A stretch of DNA of 47,980 nt from Bradyrhizobium guangdongense (GCF_006483445.1 NZ_PPPT01000146.1:1-47980), one strand, 5' to 3'. Positions 36,901-45,202 are shown, counted from the first letter of the stretch. Program-made: numbers and translations. The notes: a model not told the origin generated them from the letters alone.

Positions 36901-37409
36901 TCGCGGTGAACATCTCTGCAGTTCAGTTCAGGAAGGGGAGCCTGTTCGACGTGATCCTGTGCACCCTCGTCGAAACGGGGCTCGCGCCACATCGGTTGGA
37001 ACTTGAGATCACGGAGACAGCATTTCTCGAGAACCGGGACGACCATCTGGCGAGCATCCGGCAATTGAAAAATCTCGGCCTATCGGTTGCGATCGATGAT
37101 TTCGGCACCGGATATGCTTCCATGGGCTACCTGACTGCCTTCCCCTTCGACAAGATCAAGATCGACAAGTCGTTCGCGCAGGGCGCGCTGAGCCGCCGGG
37201 AGTGCAAGGCTGTCGTTGCCTCGACGCTGACGCTCGCCCAGGGCCTTGGCATCGTCACGACAGCCGAGGGCGTCGAGACCGAAGAGCAATTCAGGTTCAT
37301 GCGCGATGCTGGCGTGGATTTCGTGCAGGGCTACCTGGTGGGGCGGCCAGTGCCGCTCTCCCAGCTCGACCTCCTGAATGCAGGCGAGGTTCGGGGAATG
37401 GTGGCCTAG
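33936..37409 (+). CDS. Cache-3xPAS-GGDEF-EAL c-di-GMP signalling protein
   Basis: 1157-aa membrane protein. TM1 (about residues 26-48), an extracytoplasmic Cache-type sensor (about 55-300; FVSFAVVDANGSLIL) and TM2 (about 308-328) are followed by three tandem PAS-7-like domains, opening at about 341, 474 and 602 with RF(D/E)AALxNM. The GGDEF domain (GGDEF at 808-812) keeps the inhibitory site RETD at 799-802. The EAL domain (E937-A-L) shows the full set: NISAVQF, ELEITETAF, DDFGTGYASMGYL, KIDKSF, TAEGVETEEQ and QGYLVGRP. Both enzyme domains look active, so it may switch between making and degrading c-di-GMP. I chose ATG 33936; the frame also opens at 33792, but that addition looks non-coding. 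Confidence 0.92.
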   Translation: MSAMALHGNSPFWRRIRGDHASKAIATWSLLAFTAIVGLAVLGLAIVNIVVQRATILSDGKADTANLARSLKQHAELTFRTADAILTAFIERLERDDFDSTGRARLKALFRQEVNQTSQFVSFAVVDANGSLILSSASDDVSQQVSDRDYFAFHKENSGRGLHIGAPVRGRAVKDWLIPATRRFNSVDGSFGGVVVAAINPKYFQEFYESFDLGANGAILLASLDGSLLVRRPFAEANIGRDMSRSGIFNELKRSSRGTVELTASTDGITRINSYERDEAYPFVVAVAKDTRELLAPRYEAASRRAVEAVGIAVLIALLGTAIWRATRRIEQNAVEMADTNARFDAALTNMSTGLCMFDADGALVVWNERYVQLHQLPPEVLRRGINIKDMLAYRKRTDSPELDVDAYVARLRQSLTETGEGHTLLEFNDRAISITNKVIAGGGWVGIHEDVTDRKRQERLIVEKAAELEIINKRFEAALANMAQGVCLFDVDRKLVISNERFREMYDVPQALVEPGTPMKVLVDHQFQKGVRDELSADANSERIPSLLQQVVLMPDGRVISIRRTPVVGGGWVATHDDITDQRHQQRLMAEKAAELAIMNGRFDAALSNMSQGISMFDQERRLVVWNARYAEIFKFPPGYLKPGIHVNTLATDLLSWGILQGERNQPAILKKIETMDGRPTDTDWVEELADGRSISISRQPMRDGGWVATSEDITERRKAEAEIVRLARHDPLTGLANRAEFASKLEDACKRVKRYGGAISVMMLDLDKFKAVNDTLGHPAGDKLLVEVAHRLRASLRETDLLARLGGDEFAIIQECGADQHEGAIALALRIINAITQPFDLDGHEASVGTSIGIALAPEHGADPAELLKRADLALYAVKAGGRNDFQIFRSEMLDAANAQQSEESQLRVAIEREEFELHYQPVFDVRTRQVCAAEALVRWNHPTRGLIGPDQFIPLAESTGLIVPLGDWVLQRAVTDAASWPAHVKVAVNISAVQFRKGSLFDVILCTLVETGLAPHRLELEITETAFLENRDDHLASIRQLKNLGLSVAIDDFGTGYASMGYLTAFPFDKIKIDKSFAQGALSRRECKAVVASTLTLAQGLGIVTTAEGVETEEQFRFMRDAGVDFVQGYLVGRPVPLSQLDLLNAGEVRGMVA

Positions 37410-37458
37410 AAGAGCAAACGCGTTCTTTCGGACTCAGTGGCGGCTCGGAGAGAAGTAT

Positions 37459-38562
37459 ATGGAACCGAAACCGGCTCTCGTCGATGAACTCGAGAGCATA
37501 TTTGCAAGCAAGGATGTTGCGCAGCGGGCAACCATCCTGCGTCGTGTAACCGACCTGTTCGTGGGCGGCTCGGGCCGCTTCTCCGATGATCAGATCGAGT
37601 TGTTCGACGATGTCATGGGAAGACTCGTCGAGACCATCGAACGCGACGCTCGCGCTCAGTTCGGTCGCAACCTTGCAGGGCTTTCCGACGCGCCGCCGAA
37701 GACCATTCGTGCTCTCGCACTCGACGACGCGATCGAAGTTGCGGGGCCCGTGCTTCAGCGCAGTGAGCGAATCGGCGATGACGGCCTGGTCGAGGTCGCG
37801 CGGCTCAAGGGGCAGGACCATCTGCTTGCGATTTCCAATCGAAAGGTCCTCGCGGAAACCGTAACCGACGTTCTGGTAGACCGGGGCAATGCCGCCGTCT
37901 TGTCGAGCACGGCAAGAAATGGCGGCGCAAGATTTTCCGGCCGTGGCGTGGTGAACCTGGTCGAGAAGGCACAAGCTGACGGCGGTCTTGCCTTGAGCAT
38001 CTGGTCGCGAGCAGATATCCCCCGCCAAAATCTCATCAGGCTGTTCGCTGATGCGTCCGAAGCGGTCCGGACCCAGATGGTGGAACTGGACCCGAGGCGG
38101 GCCGTGCTCATCGCGGCCGCGGTCGCTGAGGCCTCGGACCAACTTCAAGGCTTGACGCGCGCGGCTACGGACGAATTTGCGAAAGCAATGTCATATGTCC
38201 AGTCGCTTCATGTGGCAGGCGAGTTGAAGGAGGCGCAGATCCACGCATTCGCCAACGAGGGCAGTTTTGACAAGGTGACGGCGGCCCTCTCGCTGGTCTG
38301 TGATCTTCCCATAGCAGTGGTGGAAAGAGCCTTCGTGCAGACGCAGACAGACCAAATTCTCGTGATGGCCAGGGCGGTTGATCTGTCGTGGGTTACTACG
38401 GTCGCGCTCCTGCTGTTACGCGCCGGTGTCAGTGGCAGTTCGAGACCCGAACTTGACCGATGCTTCACCAGCTTCAGCAAGCTTCAAACAAAGACCGCGC
38501 AGACGGCGCTCCAGTTCTATCGGATGAGAGAAAAGGCTGCGGGAGCGCGATCCCACCCATAA
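37459..38562 (+). CDS. DUF2336-domain protein
   Basis: 367-aa, almost fully helical protein of the DUF2336 family, common in alphaproteobacteria. It starts MEPKPALVDELESIFASKDV and has the typical region with ALDDAIEVAGPVLQRSERIG and LLAISNRKVLAETVTDVLVD. The arrangement suggests HEAT-like helical repeats used for protein binding. I chose ATG 37459 with GGAG about 8 nt upstream. It lies 49 nt downstream of the GGDEF-EAL gene and is probably co-transcribed, so a role in the same signalling pathway is plausible. The molecular function is unknown. Confidence 0.85.
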   Translation: MEPKPALVDELESIFASKDVAQRATILRRVTDLFVGGSGRFSDDQIELFDDVMGRLVETIERDARAQFGRNLAGLSDAPPKTIRALALDDAIEVAGPVLQRSERIGDDGLVEVARLKGQDHLLAISNRKVLAETVTDVLVDRGNAAVLSSTARNGGARFSGRGVVNLVEKAQADGGLALSIWSRADIPRQNLIRLFADASEAVRTQMVELDPRRAVLIAAAVAEASDQLQGLTRAATDEFAKAMSYVQSLHVAGELKEAQIHAFANEGSFDKVTAALSLVCDLPIAVVERAFVQTQTDQILVMARAVDLSWVTTVALLLLRAGVSGSSRPELDRCFTSFSKLQTKTAQTALQFYRMREKAAGARSHP

Positions 38563-38652
38563 TGGACCGCGCCAGGCTGCCCTTCCGACGCGGGTTCCGC
38601 TCTCTTTCGACAAGCCGAGCTGGTTGATTTGAGCGAGGCTGCAGCGAGCCAC

Positions 38653-39318
38653 TCACCCGACCTTCAGCACCTTCGCATAGGTCAGGCCCGAATTGTTGAT
38701 GTGCGTCGTCATCAGCTTTGCGAAGGCCGGGAGGTCGCCGTCCGAGAACAATTGCACCAGCGTGCGGTGCTCGTCGAACGAGGCCTGCGTCTCGACGTCG
38801 ATCGGTGAGCTCACATTGGTGCGAAGGGCCGCGACCCGGCCGGAGACGAGCTGGTAGGACTCCTCGAGATAGCGGTTGCCGCAATGGGCGAAGAACGCCT
38901 CGTGCAGCGCCGTATCAGCATGTCCGTAGGCGATGCGGTCCTTGGCTGCAAAGGCCTTCGCCATCGCATCCAGCGCGGCCTCGATCGCGGCGATCGTGCC
39001 GACGTGGTCGTGATGGTAGGCGAGTTCGGCGGCCTTGGGCTCGATCACGGTCCTGAAGGAGCACAGCGCGGCGATATCGACCGCGCTCGGCGTAAACACG
39101 AAACTGCCGACCTGCGGGCGGATCACCACCAGCCCCTGCGCCTGCAACAGGCCCATCGCCTCGCGCACGGGGGTGCGGCTGACGCCGAAGGACTGCGCGA
39201 CCATTTCTTCCGAGATCGCAGCCCCGAGCGTGAACTCGCCGTCGATGATGGCCTCGCGCAGGCGCAGCATCACCCGCTGCGCCAGCGATTTCGGCGAATC
39301 GAGTTTTAGCGATTTCAT
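38653..39318 (-). CDS. GntR-family regulator (FadR/FCD subfamily)
   Basis: 221-aa regulator. The N-terminal winged HTH (about residues 8-70; SLAQRVMLRLREAIIDGEFT, FGVSRTPVREAMGLLQAQGL) precedes an FCD ligand-binding domain (about 85-210) with metal-site-type histidines (DTALHEAFFAHCGN). I favour ATG 39318 because GGAGGG lies just upstream; an ATG at 39378 would add 20 residues and has no such signal. It lies downstream of an FAD-linked dehydrogenase gene on the same strand and probably controls it together with the divergent DapA-family gene. The effector is probably an organic acid of that pathway. Confidence 0.9.
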   Translation of the reverse strand: MKSLKLDSPKSLAQRVMLRLREAIIDGEFTLGAAISEEMVAQSFGVSRTPVREAMGLLQAQGLVVIRPQVGSFVFTPSAVDIAALCSFRTVIEPKAAELAYHHDHVGTIAAIEAALDAMAKAFAAKDRIAYGHADTALHEAFFAHCGNRYLEESYQLVSGRVAALRTNVSSPIDVETQASFDEHRTLVQLFSDGDLPAFAKLMTTHINNSGLTYAKVLKVG

Positions 39319-39384
39319 CGGCCCTCCGGCATCTAGCTTAATGCCCTCGAGCGCCCGTGTCGTGCGTGTCGAAGTCATGATGGA

Positions 39385-40797
39385 TCAGATGACCTTGCCG
39401 GGGTTGAGGAGATGATCCGGATCGAGCGCCGCCTTGAGGGTACGCATCAGGGCGATCTCGGTTTCGCTCCGCGCGTGCCCCAGCCATTGTTTCTTCAGTG
39501 TCCCGATGCCGTGCTCGGCGGAGACGCTGCCGCCCATCTCGCGCACCAGTCCGTAGATGATCGCGTCCATCTCGGCTTTCGGCTGCCGCTCGATCGGCAG
39601 CCCCGTGACCCAGGACACCAGGTGCAGATTGCCGTCGGCGATATGGCCGTAATAGACGCTCTCGCAGCCGGCGACGCCGCGTGCCAGCGCCGCCTTGCAG
39701 CGCGTGACGAACTCGTCCATCCGGCCAACCGCGAGCCCGATGTCATAGGCATTGTGCGGGCCCAGCACCTGGCCGAATTCGGCACAGACGTCGCGCACCT
39801 GCCAAAAGGCCTTCGTCTGCGCCAGCGATTGCGCGACGGCCGCATCCGCGAGCAGGCCGCGTTCCATCAGGTCCTCGAGCCAGGCCTGGAAGCGCGGCGC
39901 GTCGATGCTCTCGTCGGTGCCCTGCGCCTCCACCAGCACGTAGAAGCCATGGCCCGCGGCAACCGGCGGCCGTACGCCGGCACGCGCCGTGATGACGTCC
40001 CAATAGTCCGGCCACATCACTTCAAAGGCCGACAGCAGCGGACCGAGCCCGCTGCGCGCGGCATCGAGCAGCGCCACCACGTCGGAATAGTTTTCGAGCG
40101 CGCAGAGCGCGGCCATGGTCGAGCGCGGCTTTGGAAACAGTTTCAGCACCACGCGGGTGATGATGCCGAGCGTGCCTTCCGAACCGATGAAGAGATGCTT
40201 CAGATCATAGCCTGCGTTGTTCTTCAGCAGCTTGTTGAGACTGGTCATCACGGTGCCGTCGGGCAGCACGACCTCGAGGCCGAGCACCAGCTCGCGCGTC
40301 ATGCCGTAGCGTATCACGCGATTGCCGCCGGCGTTGGTGGAAAGATTGCCGCCGATCGCACAGGAGCCGCGTGAGCCCAGATCCAGCGGAAAGAAGAATC
40401 CGGCTTCGTCCGCCGCCTTCTGGATCGTCTCCAGCGGCGTGCCGGCTTTCACCGTCATAGTCGCCGACGCCGGATCGATCTCCTCGATGCCGACCATGCG
40501 CTCCAGCGAGATCGCGACCCAGCCCGGCTCAGGCGCGGCGCCGCCGCACAAGCCGGTGAGGCCGCCCTGTGGCACGAAGGGCAGGCGTCCCTTGCGGCAG
40601 GTGACGATCGCGTCCGCGACTTCAGCGGCATCGACCGGGCGGATCACTGCGCGCGGACGATTGGGCAGGCTGGCGCTGAAGTCGTTGCAATTGCGCACGG
40701 GCACGTCGCCGTCGATCAGAACCGCCTGCGGGCCCAGCCGGCGTTGCAGAGCGCCGAGCAGATGCTCGGGTCGTTCGGGCAGCGTCATCAGGTCCAT
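39385..40797 (-). CDS. FAD-linked 2-hydroxyacid dehydrogenase (GlcD/D-LDH type)
   Basis: 470-aa FAD-dependent oxidoreductase of the FAD-binding_4 / FAD-oxidase_C type, the family of GlcD, D-lactate dehydrogenase and D-2-hydroxyglutarate dehydrogenase. The FAD-binding PP-loop region includes PFVPQGGLTGLCGGAAPEPG and GNLSTNAGGNRVIRYGMTRE. The C-terminal domain carries YYGHIADGNLHLV (metal/substrate-site histidines) and SAEHGIGTLKKQWL. Length and order are normal. The exact substrate cannot be read. It forms an operon with the GntR regulator and is divergent from a DapA-family gene, suggesting catabolism of a sugar acid or 2-hydroxy acid. Confidence 0.92.
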   Translation of the reverse strand: MDLMTLPERPEHLLGALQRRLGPQAVLIDGDVPVRNCNDFSASLPNRPRAVIRPVDAAEVADAIVTCRKGRLPFVPQGGLTGLCGGAAPEPGWVAISLERMVGIEEIDPASATMTVKAGTPLETIQKAADEAGFFFPLDLGSRGSCAIGGNLSTNAGGNRVIRYGMTRELVLGLEVVLPDGTVMTSLNKLLKNNAGYDLKHLFIGSEGTLGIITRVVLKLFPKPRSTMAALCALENYSDVVALLDAARSGLGPLLSAFEVMWPDYWDVITARAGVRPPVAAGHGFYVLVEAQGTDESIDAPRFQAWLEDLMERGLLADAAVAQSLAQTKAFWQVRDVCAEFGQVLGPHNAYDIGLAVGRMDEFVTRCKAALARGVAGCESVYYGHIADGNLHLVSWVTGLPIERQPKAEMDAIIYGLVREMGGSVSAEHGIGTLKKQWLGHARSETEIALMRTLKAALDPDHLLNPGKVI

Positions 40798-40966
40798 GAA
40801 GGGGCCTTTGGCTTGCGGATCCGGAACAGCAAAATCCGGTTTGATCTTCTCATGTATGTAAGGTACAAGTAGAAAAGTAAAGGGGTCACAAGGCCCCGGA
40901 TCCTCCGTGAAACTACCGGTTGATCAGAGACTTAAACGCAACGGCGCGGACCTGAGAGGCGATGTG

Positions 40967-41851
40967 ATGGCAGAGGCGATTCGTGGATTCTGGGTGGCGT
41001 CGGCAACGCCGCTGACAACCGACGGCCAGGTCGATAACGCCAAGCTCGCCCACCATGCGCTGAAGCTGTTCGGCAAGGGTGTCGACGGCGTGGTCCTGTT
41101 CGGCACGACCGGCGAGGGCACCTCGTTCAATGTCGCCGAGCGCCTTGCGACCGTTGAGGCGTTGCTCAAGGCCGGCGTTGCCGCCGAGCGGATCGGCATC
41201 GGCGGTGGTTTCCCGGCGATATCAGATGCCATCGCGTTGACGCGCGGAGCCCTCGGCCTCGGCATCAACCACGTGCTGTACCTGCCGCCCTATTTCGATC
41301 GCAGCGTCACGCCCGAAGGCATCGAGGACGCGTTCGCCGCGATCATCGACGGCATCAGTGACGATCGTCTGCGCGCCTATCTCTATCACATCCCGCAGGT
41401 CTCCGGCGTCGCCATTCCGCCGCCGGTCGCGGCGCGCTTGCGCAAGCGTTACGGCAAGGTGGTTGCGGGCCTGAAGGATTCGAGCGGCGACTTCCGGCAA
41501 TTCCAGGTGTTTCGCGCCGCGGCCCCCGAACTCGCGATCACCGTCGGCAATGAAACCGACATCGCGCGCGCGGTCGCGGCCGGCGGCGCCGGCACGATCT
41601 GCGGCATGGCCAATGTCGTGCCCGAGCTCGTCAAGGGCATGCTGCGCGGTGCCGATGTCGAGGCACGGATGCAGGCCGCCGTCGATGTCGTGATCAAGAC
41701 GCCGGCCTTCCTGCCGACGCTCAAGTCCATTCTCGCGGCGCAGACCGGCGACGCCGCCTGGCTGCGCGTGCGTCCGCCACTGCGCGCGCTCTCCGACGGA
41801 ACCGCGTTCAAGCTGAAGCTGGATGAATTGATGAGCCCTGCCATCGCGTGA
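40967..41851 (+). CDS. Dihydrodipicolinate synthase (DapA)-family lyase/aldolase
   Basis: 294-aa class I aldolase of the DapA/NAL family. The Schiff-base lysine is K170 (GLKDSSGDF) and the conserved tyrosine is Y140 (YLYHIPQVSG). The substrate-binding loop is LFGTTGEGTSFNVAER near residue 45. These features are shared by DapA, N-acetylneuraminate lyase and KDG-type aldolases. The setting beside a GntR regulator and an FAD-linked hydroxyacid dehydrogenase favours a catabolic 2-oxo acid aldolase or lyase over lysine biosynthesis. I chose ATG 40967 (GAGAGG upstream). The intergenic region to the divergent dehydrogenase gene probably holds the shared operator. Confidence 0.9.
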   Translation: MAEAIRGFWVASATPLTTDGQVDNAKLAHHALKLFGKGVDGVVLFGTTGEGTSFNVAERLATVEALLKAGVAAERIGIGGGFPAISDAIALTRGALGLGINHVLYLPPYFDRSVTPEGIEDAFAAIIDGISDDRLRAYLYHIPQVSGVAIPPPVAARLRKRYGKVVAGLKDSSGDFRQFQVFRAAAPELAITVGNETDIARAVAAGGAGTICGMANVVPELVKGMLRGADVEARMQAAVDVVIKTPAFLPTLKSILAAQTGDAAWLRVRPPLRALSDGTAFKLKLDELMSPAIA

Positions 41852-41879
41852 CGGCGCAGGGCATGACCGGAGCCGTGTC

Positions 41880-41966
41880 ATGCGACGCGACACCTGGATA
41901 TTCGTCGCCTGGTACTCATGGGTCGCCGTGCTGCTGGCGACGCTGGCCTATTTCTTCTTCGGCTGA
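41880..41966 (+). CDS. Very small membrane protein (28 aa)
   Basis: Open frame of 28 codons, MRRDTWIFVAWYSWVAVLLA then TLAYFFFG: a short basic N-terminus and one hydrophobic, aromatic-rich helix. GGAG lies 7 nt before the ATG. It lies 28 nt after the DapA-family gene and 83 nt before the rhodanese gene, all on the same strand, so it may be part of that operon. Single-helix proteins of this size often regulate or stabilise larger membrane partners. It is supported by the ribosome-binding site and composition only. Confidence 0.55.
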   Translation: MRRDTWIFVAWYSWVAVLLATLAYFFFG

Positions 41967-42049
41967 GGAAGAGACGCCGCCTAGCCAACCGTCCCATATT
42001 CGTCCTAAAGCTTGAGCCTCGTCGTTCGTCCGCCAAGGCTCGCAGCTCC

Positions 42050-43282
42050 ATGACTCTTCCGCTCCTTTCCCCCTCCGATATCCGCCGCGCGCTGCTGCTG
42101 CGCGAGGAAATCGCGCTGCTCGATCTCAGGCACGAGGCGCAGTTTGCCACGGGACATCCGCTGTTCTCGGCCAACATGTCGGCGGAGCGCATCGCGCTTG
42201 AAGCCGAGGTGCGGCTGCCGTGCAAAAGCGTGCCGATCGTGCTGTTCGATGATGGCGAAGAACTGGTTGCGCCGGCAGCCGAGAGCTTCAGCGCGCTTGG
42301 CTACACCAATGTCAGCGCACTCGCCGGCGGGCTCAAAGCCTGGCGCGCGGCCGGCTACGAGATCTTCGAGGACGTCAACTCATATGCCAAGGCGTTCGGC
42401 GAGCTGGTCGAGGCGCGCCGCCATACGCCCTCGCTCAGCGCCGACGAAGTTGCCGGCCTGATCGCCGACAAGGCCAACATCGCCATCCTCGACGTCCGCC
42501 GCTTCGACGAATACGCCACCATGAACATCCCGGGCTCGGTCAGCGTGCCCGGCGCCGAGCTCGTGCTGCGCGCCGGCCGCGCGGCGCCCGATCCCGAGAC
42601 CACAATCATCGTCAACTGCGCCGGCCGCACGCGCTCGATCATCGGCACGCAGTCGCTGATCAATGCCGGCGTTCCCAACAAGGTGCGCGCGCTGCGCAAC
42701 GGGACGATCGGCTGGACGCTCGCCCGGCATTCGCTCGACCACGGCTCCGCGCGGCGCGGCGACATCGGCGCGTTCGACGGCGCCGAGGCCAATGCCCGCG
42801 ACGTCGCCTATCGTGCCGGCGTCCGTCATATCGGCGCGGGGGAGATGCAGGCGCTCGCCGCACAGGTCGGCCGCACGCTCTATCGCTTCGACGTGCGCGA
42901 CGCCGACGAATATGCGCGCGGCCATCTCGCAGGCTTTCGCCATTATGCCGGCGGCCAGCTCGTGCAGGAGATCGACATGGCCGCGCCCGTGCGCGGTGCG
43001 CGCATCGTGCTGACCGATGACCGGCGCGTCCGCGCCGACATGACAGCGTCATGGCTCGCGCAGATGGGCTGGGAGGTCTATGTGCGCGAAGGCTGCTATG
43101 ACGGTGCGCTGGAGGTGGGCCCGCCGCTCGTGCTGCCGAAGCCGGATCCGGCGCATCGCTACCGGCGGCCCTATGAAGGCACCGACGTCGCCGAACGCGC
43201 GATGCAGGCCTATCTCGACTGGGAATATGGTCTCGTCGAGCAGCTCCGCCGCGACGGAACCCACGGGTTCTACGTGATTTGA
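42050..43282 (+). CDS. Multi-domain rhodanese-like sulfurtransferase
   Basis: 410-aa cytoplasmic protein with three rhodanese-like domains (about residues 5-110, 130-225 and 255-350) and a C-terminal tail. Only the middle domain has the catalytic loop cysteine, C190 in NCAGRTRS. The corresponding loops of the first (VLFDDGEE) and third (VLTDDRRVRA) domains lack Cys, so these domains are probably structural or regulatory. Rhodaneses transfer sulfane sulfur. I chose ATG 42050; the frame continues upstream to 41918 through the small membrane gene. The ribosome-binding site is weak. The substrate is unknown. Confidence 0.85.
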   Translation: MTLPLLSPSDIRRALLLREEIALLDLRHEAQFATGHPLFSANMSAERIALEAEVRLPCKSVPIVLFDDGEELVAPAAESFSALGYTNVSALAGGLKAWRAAGYEIFEDVNSYAKAFGELVEARRHTPSLSADEVAGLIADKANIAILDVRRFDEYATMNIPGSVSVPGAELVLRAGRAAPDPETTIIVNCAGRTRSIIGTQSLINAGVPNKVRALRNGTIGWTLARHSLDHGSARRGDIGAFDGAEANARDVAYRAGVRHIGAGEMQALAAQVGRTLYRFDVRDADEYARGHLAGFRHYAGGQLVQEIDMAAPVRGARIVLTDDRRVRADMTASWLAQMGWEVYVREGCYDGALEVGPPLVLPKPDPAHRYRRPYEGTDVAERAMQAYLDWEYGLVEQLRRDGTHGFYVI

Positions 43283-43583
43283 GCAGCCGGCCAGCCAGGG
43301 CGTGTACTCACAAGCCGTTGTCGGCTTCACCGCCAGATACGGACGTCGCCGGGTTACGATGGCATGTTCGTTTTGGGCCAATAGCGGTCATTCGCGGCGC
43401 CACCGAAACACCGCAGCTTTTTCACCGTCTTCGATGTCCCCCTATGGCAATTACGTGCTGATGAAGTAGCCGTCCACAGCAAGCTGGACCTCGGCTAGAG
43501 CGCCACATCACTTTGAGGCACATCAATACGGTTTGCGCCGTGAGCAGCCAGATTGGGCCTATAATCCCGTGGAGACTTCCCCT
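43283..43583. other. Intergenic region with part of a dispersed repeat
   Basis: No gene seen. Bases 43340-43389 share their layout (CGGACrTCGC, then 23 nt, then TGGGCCAAyAGC) with 45259-45308, which marks a degenerate repeat family also present further right. The sequence is less G+C-biased than the rhodanese gene before it. Confidence 0.5.
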
Positions 43584-45125
43584 ATGTGGACGAAACGCGA
43601 CCTCCTCCGCTCTGGTGCACTCACTGCAGCCGTTGCTGCGGGAACAAAACCTGGGCCAGTTATCGCTCAAATGCTCACGGGCGCGCCTGCTGCACCCAAC
43701 TTAAAGTATTCAACGCCGATGCCTTCGGGTGTCGCGATACCCGACAATCTGGAAACTCGACTGGGTAAGCTGAATTTCTTTGGCGGTTTCCCCGATCAAG
43801 CCAGCGTCGACAAGCTTTACGACAACCTCGACTTTCAACGGGCAGTGCAGGCTTACCTGCTGGCACTGCCCGTGGTGAACCAGGTGGGTAACCGCGACGG
43901 CATCCTCGCGGTCGGTCCAGCCAATACGACCGTACCGATTTGGGAAACCATGGTCGATGCGCGCACGGTCGAACTTACTGCCAACAACAACACGCCCTAC
44001 ACTTGGTTCTGGCTCGACCTGCGCGGCGGCCCAATCGTCGTTGAAGCCCCGCCGAACGTGCTCGGGCTCATGAACGATATTTGGTACAAGTGGGTTGGCG
44101 ACATCGGGCTCGTCGGCCCAGACAAGGGCCAGGGCGGAAAGTATCTGGTGCTACCGCCCGGCTACGAGGGCAACGTCCCCTCGGGCTATTTCATTTTACG
44201 ACCAGGGTCATATCACACTTGGATTGCATGGCGTAGCTTCCTAGTTGGCGGCGATCCAAAGCCCGGTGTCGATCTCGTCAAAAAGCACACAAAAATCTAT
44301 CGCTACGCCGACGCAGCTAATCCGCCGAAGCTCAATTTCGTAGATATGTCCAGCAAGCCATTCAATATGGTTGCGCCCGCGGACTATCCGTTCTGGGAAT
44401 TGCTAAACAAAGTCGTGCAAGACGAACCAACCGATGAGATTGACGCGACGACGTTGGGCTTCTGGGCTTCAGTCGGCATCATGAAGGGCAAGCCCTTCGC
44501 TCCCGACGAACGCATGAAAAAAATACTGGCCGAAGCCGCGATTGTTGGCGATGCGACTGCGCGGGCCATCATGTACAGGTGGCGAGGCGCCGATGGCTAC
44601 TGGTATTCGGACAGAAACTGGCGTCTAGGTTTTGTCGGTGGTTATAAGTTTGAGGAGAAAGGCGCGCGATTGCTGAACGCGTATTCCGGCTTCTTCTTCT
44701 ACGCGACCGGCGTTACGCCCGCGATGGACTCAAGGAGCATTGGCGAGGGTTCGCAATATTTGGCGATGTTCGTCGACGCGAAGAATAATGTCCTGGATGG
44801 CGGCAAAGACTATAAGCTGCATCTGCCACCGAACATCCCGATCAAAAACTTTTGGTCGGTGATTGTCTATGACAACCAGACGCGTTCGATGCTTCAGACA
44901 GACCAGCAGTTTCCTAGCGTGAGCAGCCAAAATAAGAAGCTGAAGATAAACGCCGATGGCTCTGTTGACGTGTATTTTGGACCAAAAGCACCCGTCGGTC
45001 AGGAAGATAATTGGGCTCAGACGGTTCCAGGAGCGAGTTGGAATATCTTGCTGCGCCTGTACGGGCCGCTTCAGGCTTTCTTCGACAAGACATGGCGACC
45101 AGGCGACATCGAGCTCCAATCCTGA
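43584..45125 (+). CDS. DUF1254/DUF1214-domain exported protein
   Basis: 513-aa protein with a Tat-like start (MWTKRDLLRSGALTAAVAAG). It matches the DUF1254 (about residues 75-200) plus DUF1214 (about 390-500) layout. Seen are ANNNTPYTWFWLDLRGGPIV, the KYLVLPPGYEGNVPSGYFIL stretch typical of the family, and a C-terminal LPPNIPIKNFWSVIVYDNQT region ending NWAQTVPGASWNILLRLYGP. The function is unknown. I chose ATG 43584 with GGAG about 10 nt upstream. Third codon positions are less G/C-biased than in neighbouring core genes, so it may have been acquired. A strong hairpin follows the stop by 14 nt. Confidence 0.9.
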   Translation: MWTKRDLLRSGALTAAVAAGTKPGPVIAQMLTGAPAAPNLKYSTPMPSGVAIPDNLETRLGKLNFFGGFPDQASVDKLYDNLDFQRAVQAYLLALPVVNQVGNRDGILAVGPANTTVPIWETMVDARTVELTANNNTPYTWFWLDLRGGPIVVEAPPNVLGLMNDIWYKWVGDIGLVGPDKGQGGKYLVLPPGYEGNVPSGYFILRPGSYHTWIAWRSFLVGGDPKPGVDLVKKHTKIYRYADAANPPKLNFVDMSSKPFNMVAPADYPFWELLNKVVQDEPTDEIDATTLGFWASVGIMKGKPFAPDERMKKILAEAAIVGDATARAIMYRWRGADGYWYSDRNWRLGFVGGYKFEEKGARLLNAYSGFFFYATGVTPAMDSRSIGEGSQYLAMFVDAKNNVLDGGKDYKLHLPPNIPIKNFWSVIVYDNQTRSMLQTDQQFPSVSSQNKKLKINADGSVDVYFGPKAPVGQEDNWAQTVPGASWNILLRLYGPLQAFFDKTWRPGDIELQS

Positions 45126-45139
45126 ACAAGTTAGCTTAC

Positions 45140-45166
45140 TTGGGCGGCAACTTTTGCCGCCCAAGG
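45140..45166 (+). terminator. Strong hairpin after the DUF1254 gene
   Basis: A 12-bp perfect stem, CTTGGGCGGCAA pairing with TTGCCGCCCAAG, with a 3-nt loop (CTT), starting 14 nt after the stop codon. There is no clear T-run, so it may act with Rho or protect the mRNA 3' end. It lies between convergent genes and could serve both strands. Confidence 0.65.
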
Positions 45167-45202
45167 CAGCATAGGTCGGCCGTCTGAGCCAAGTCCCGCT
45201 TC

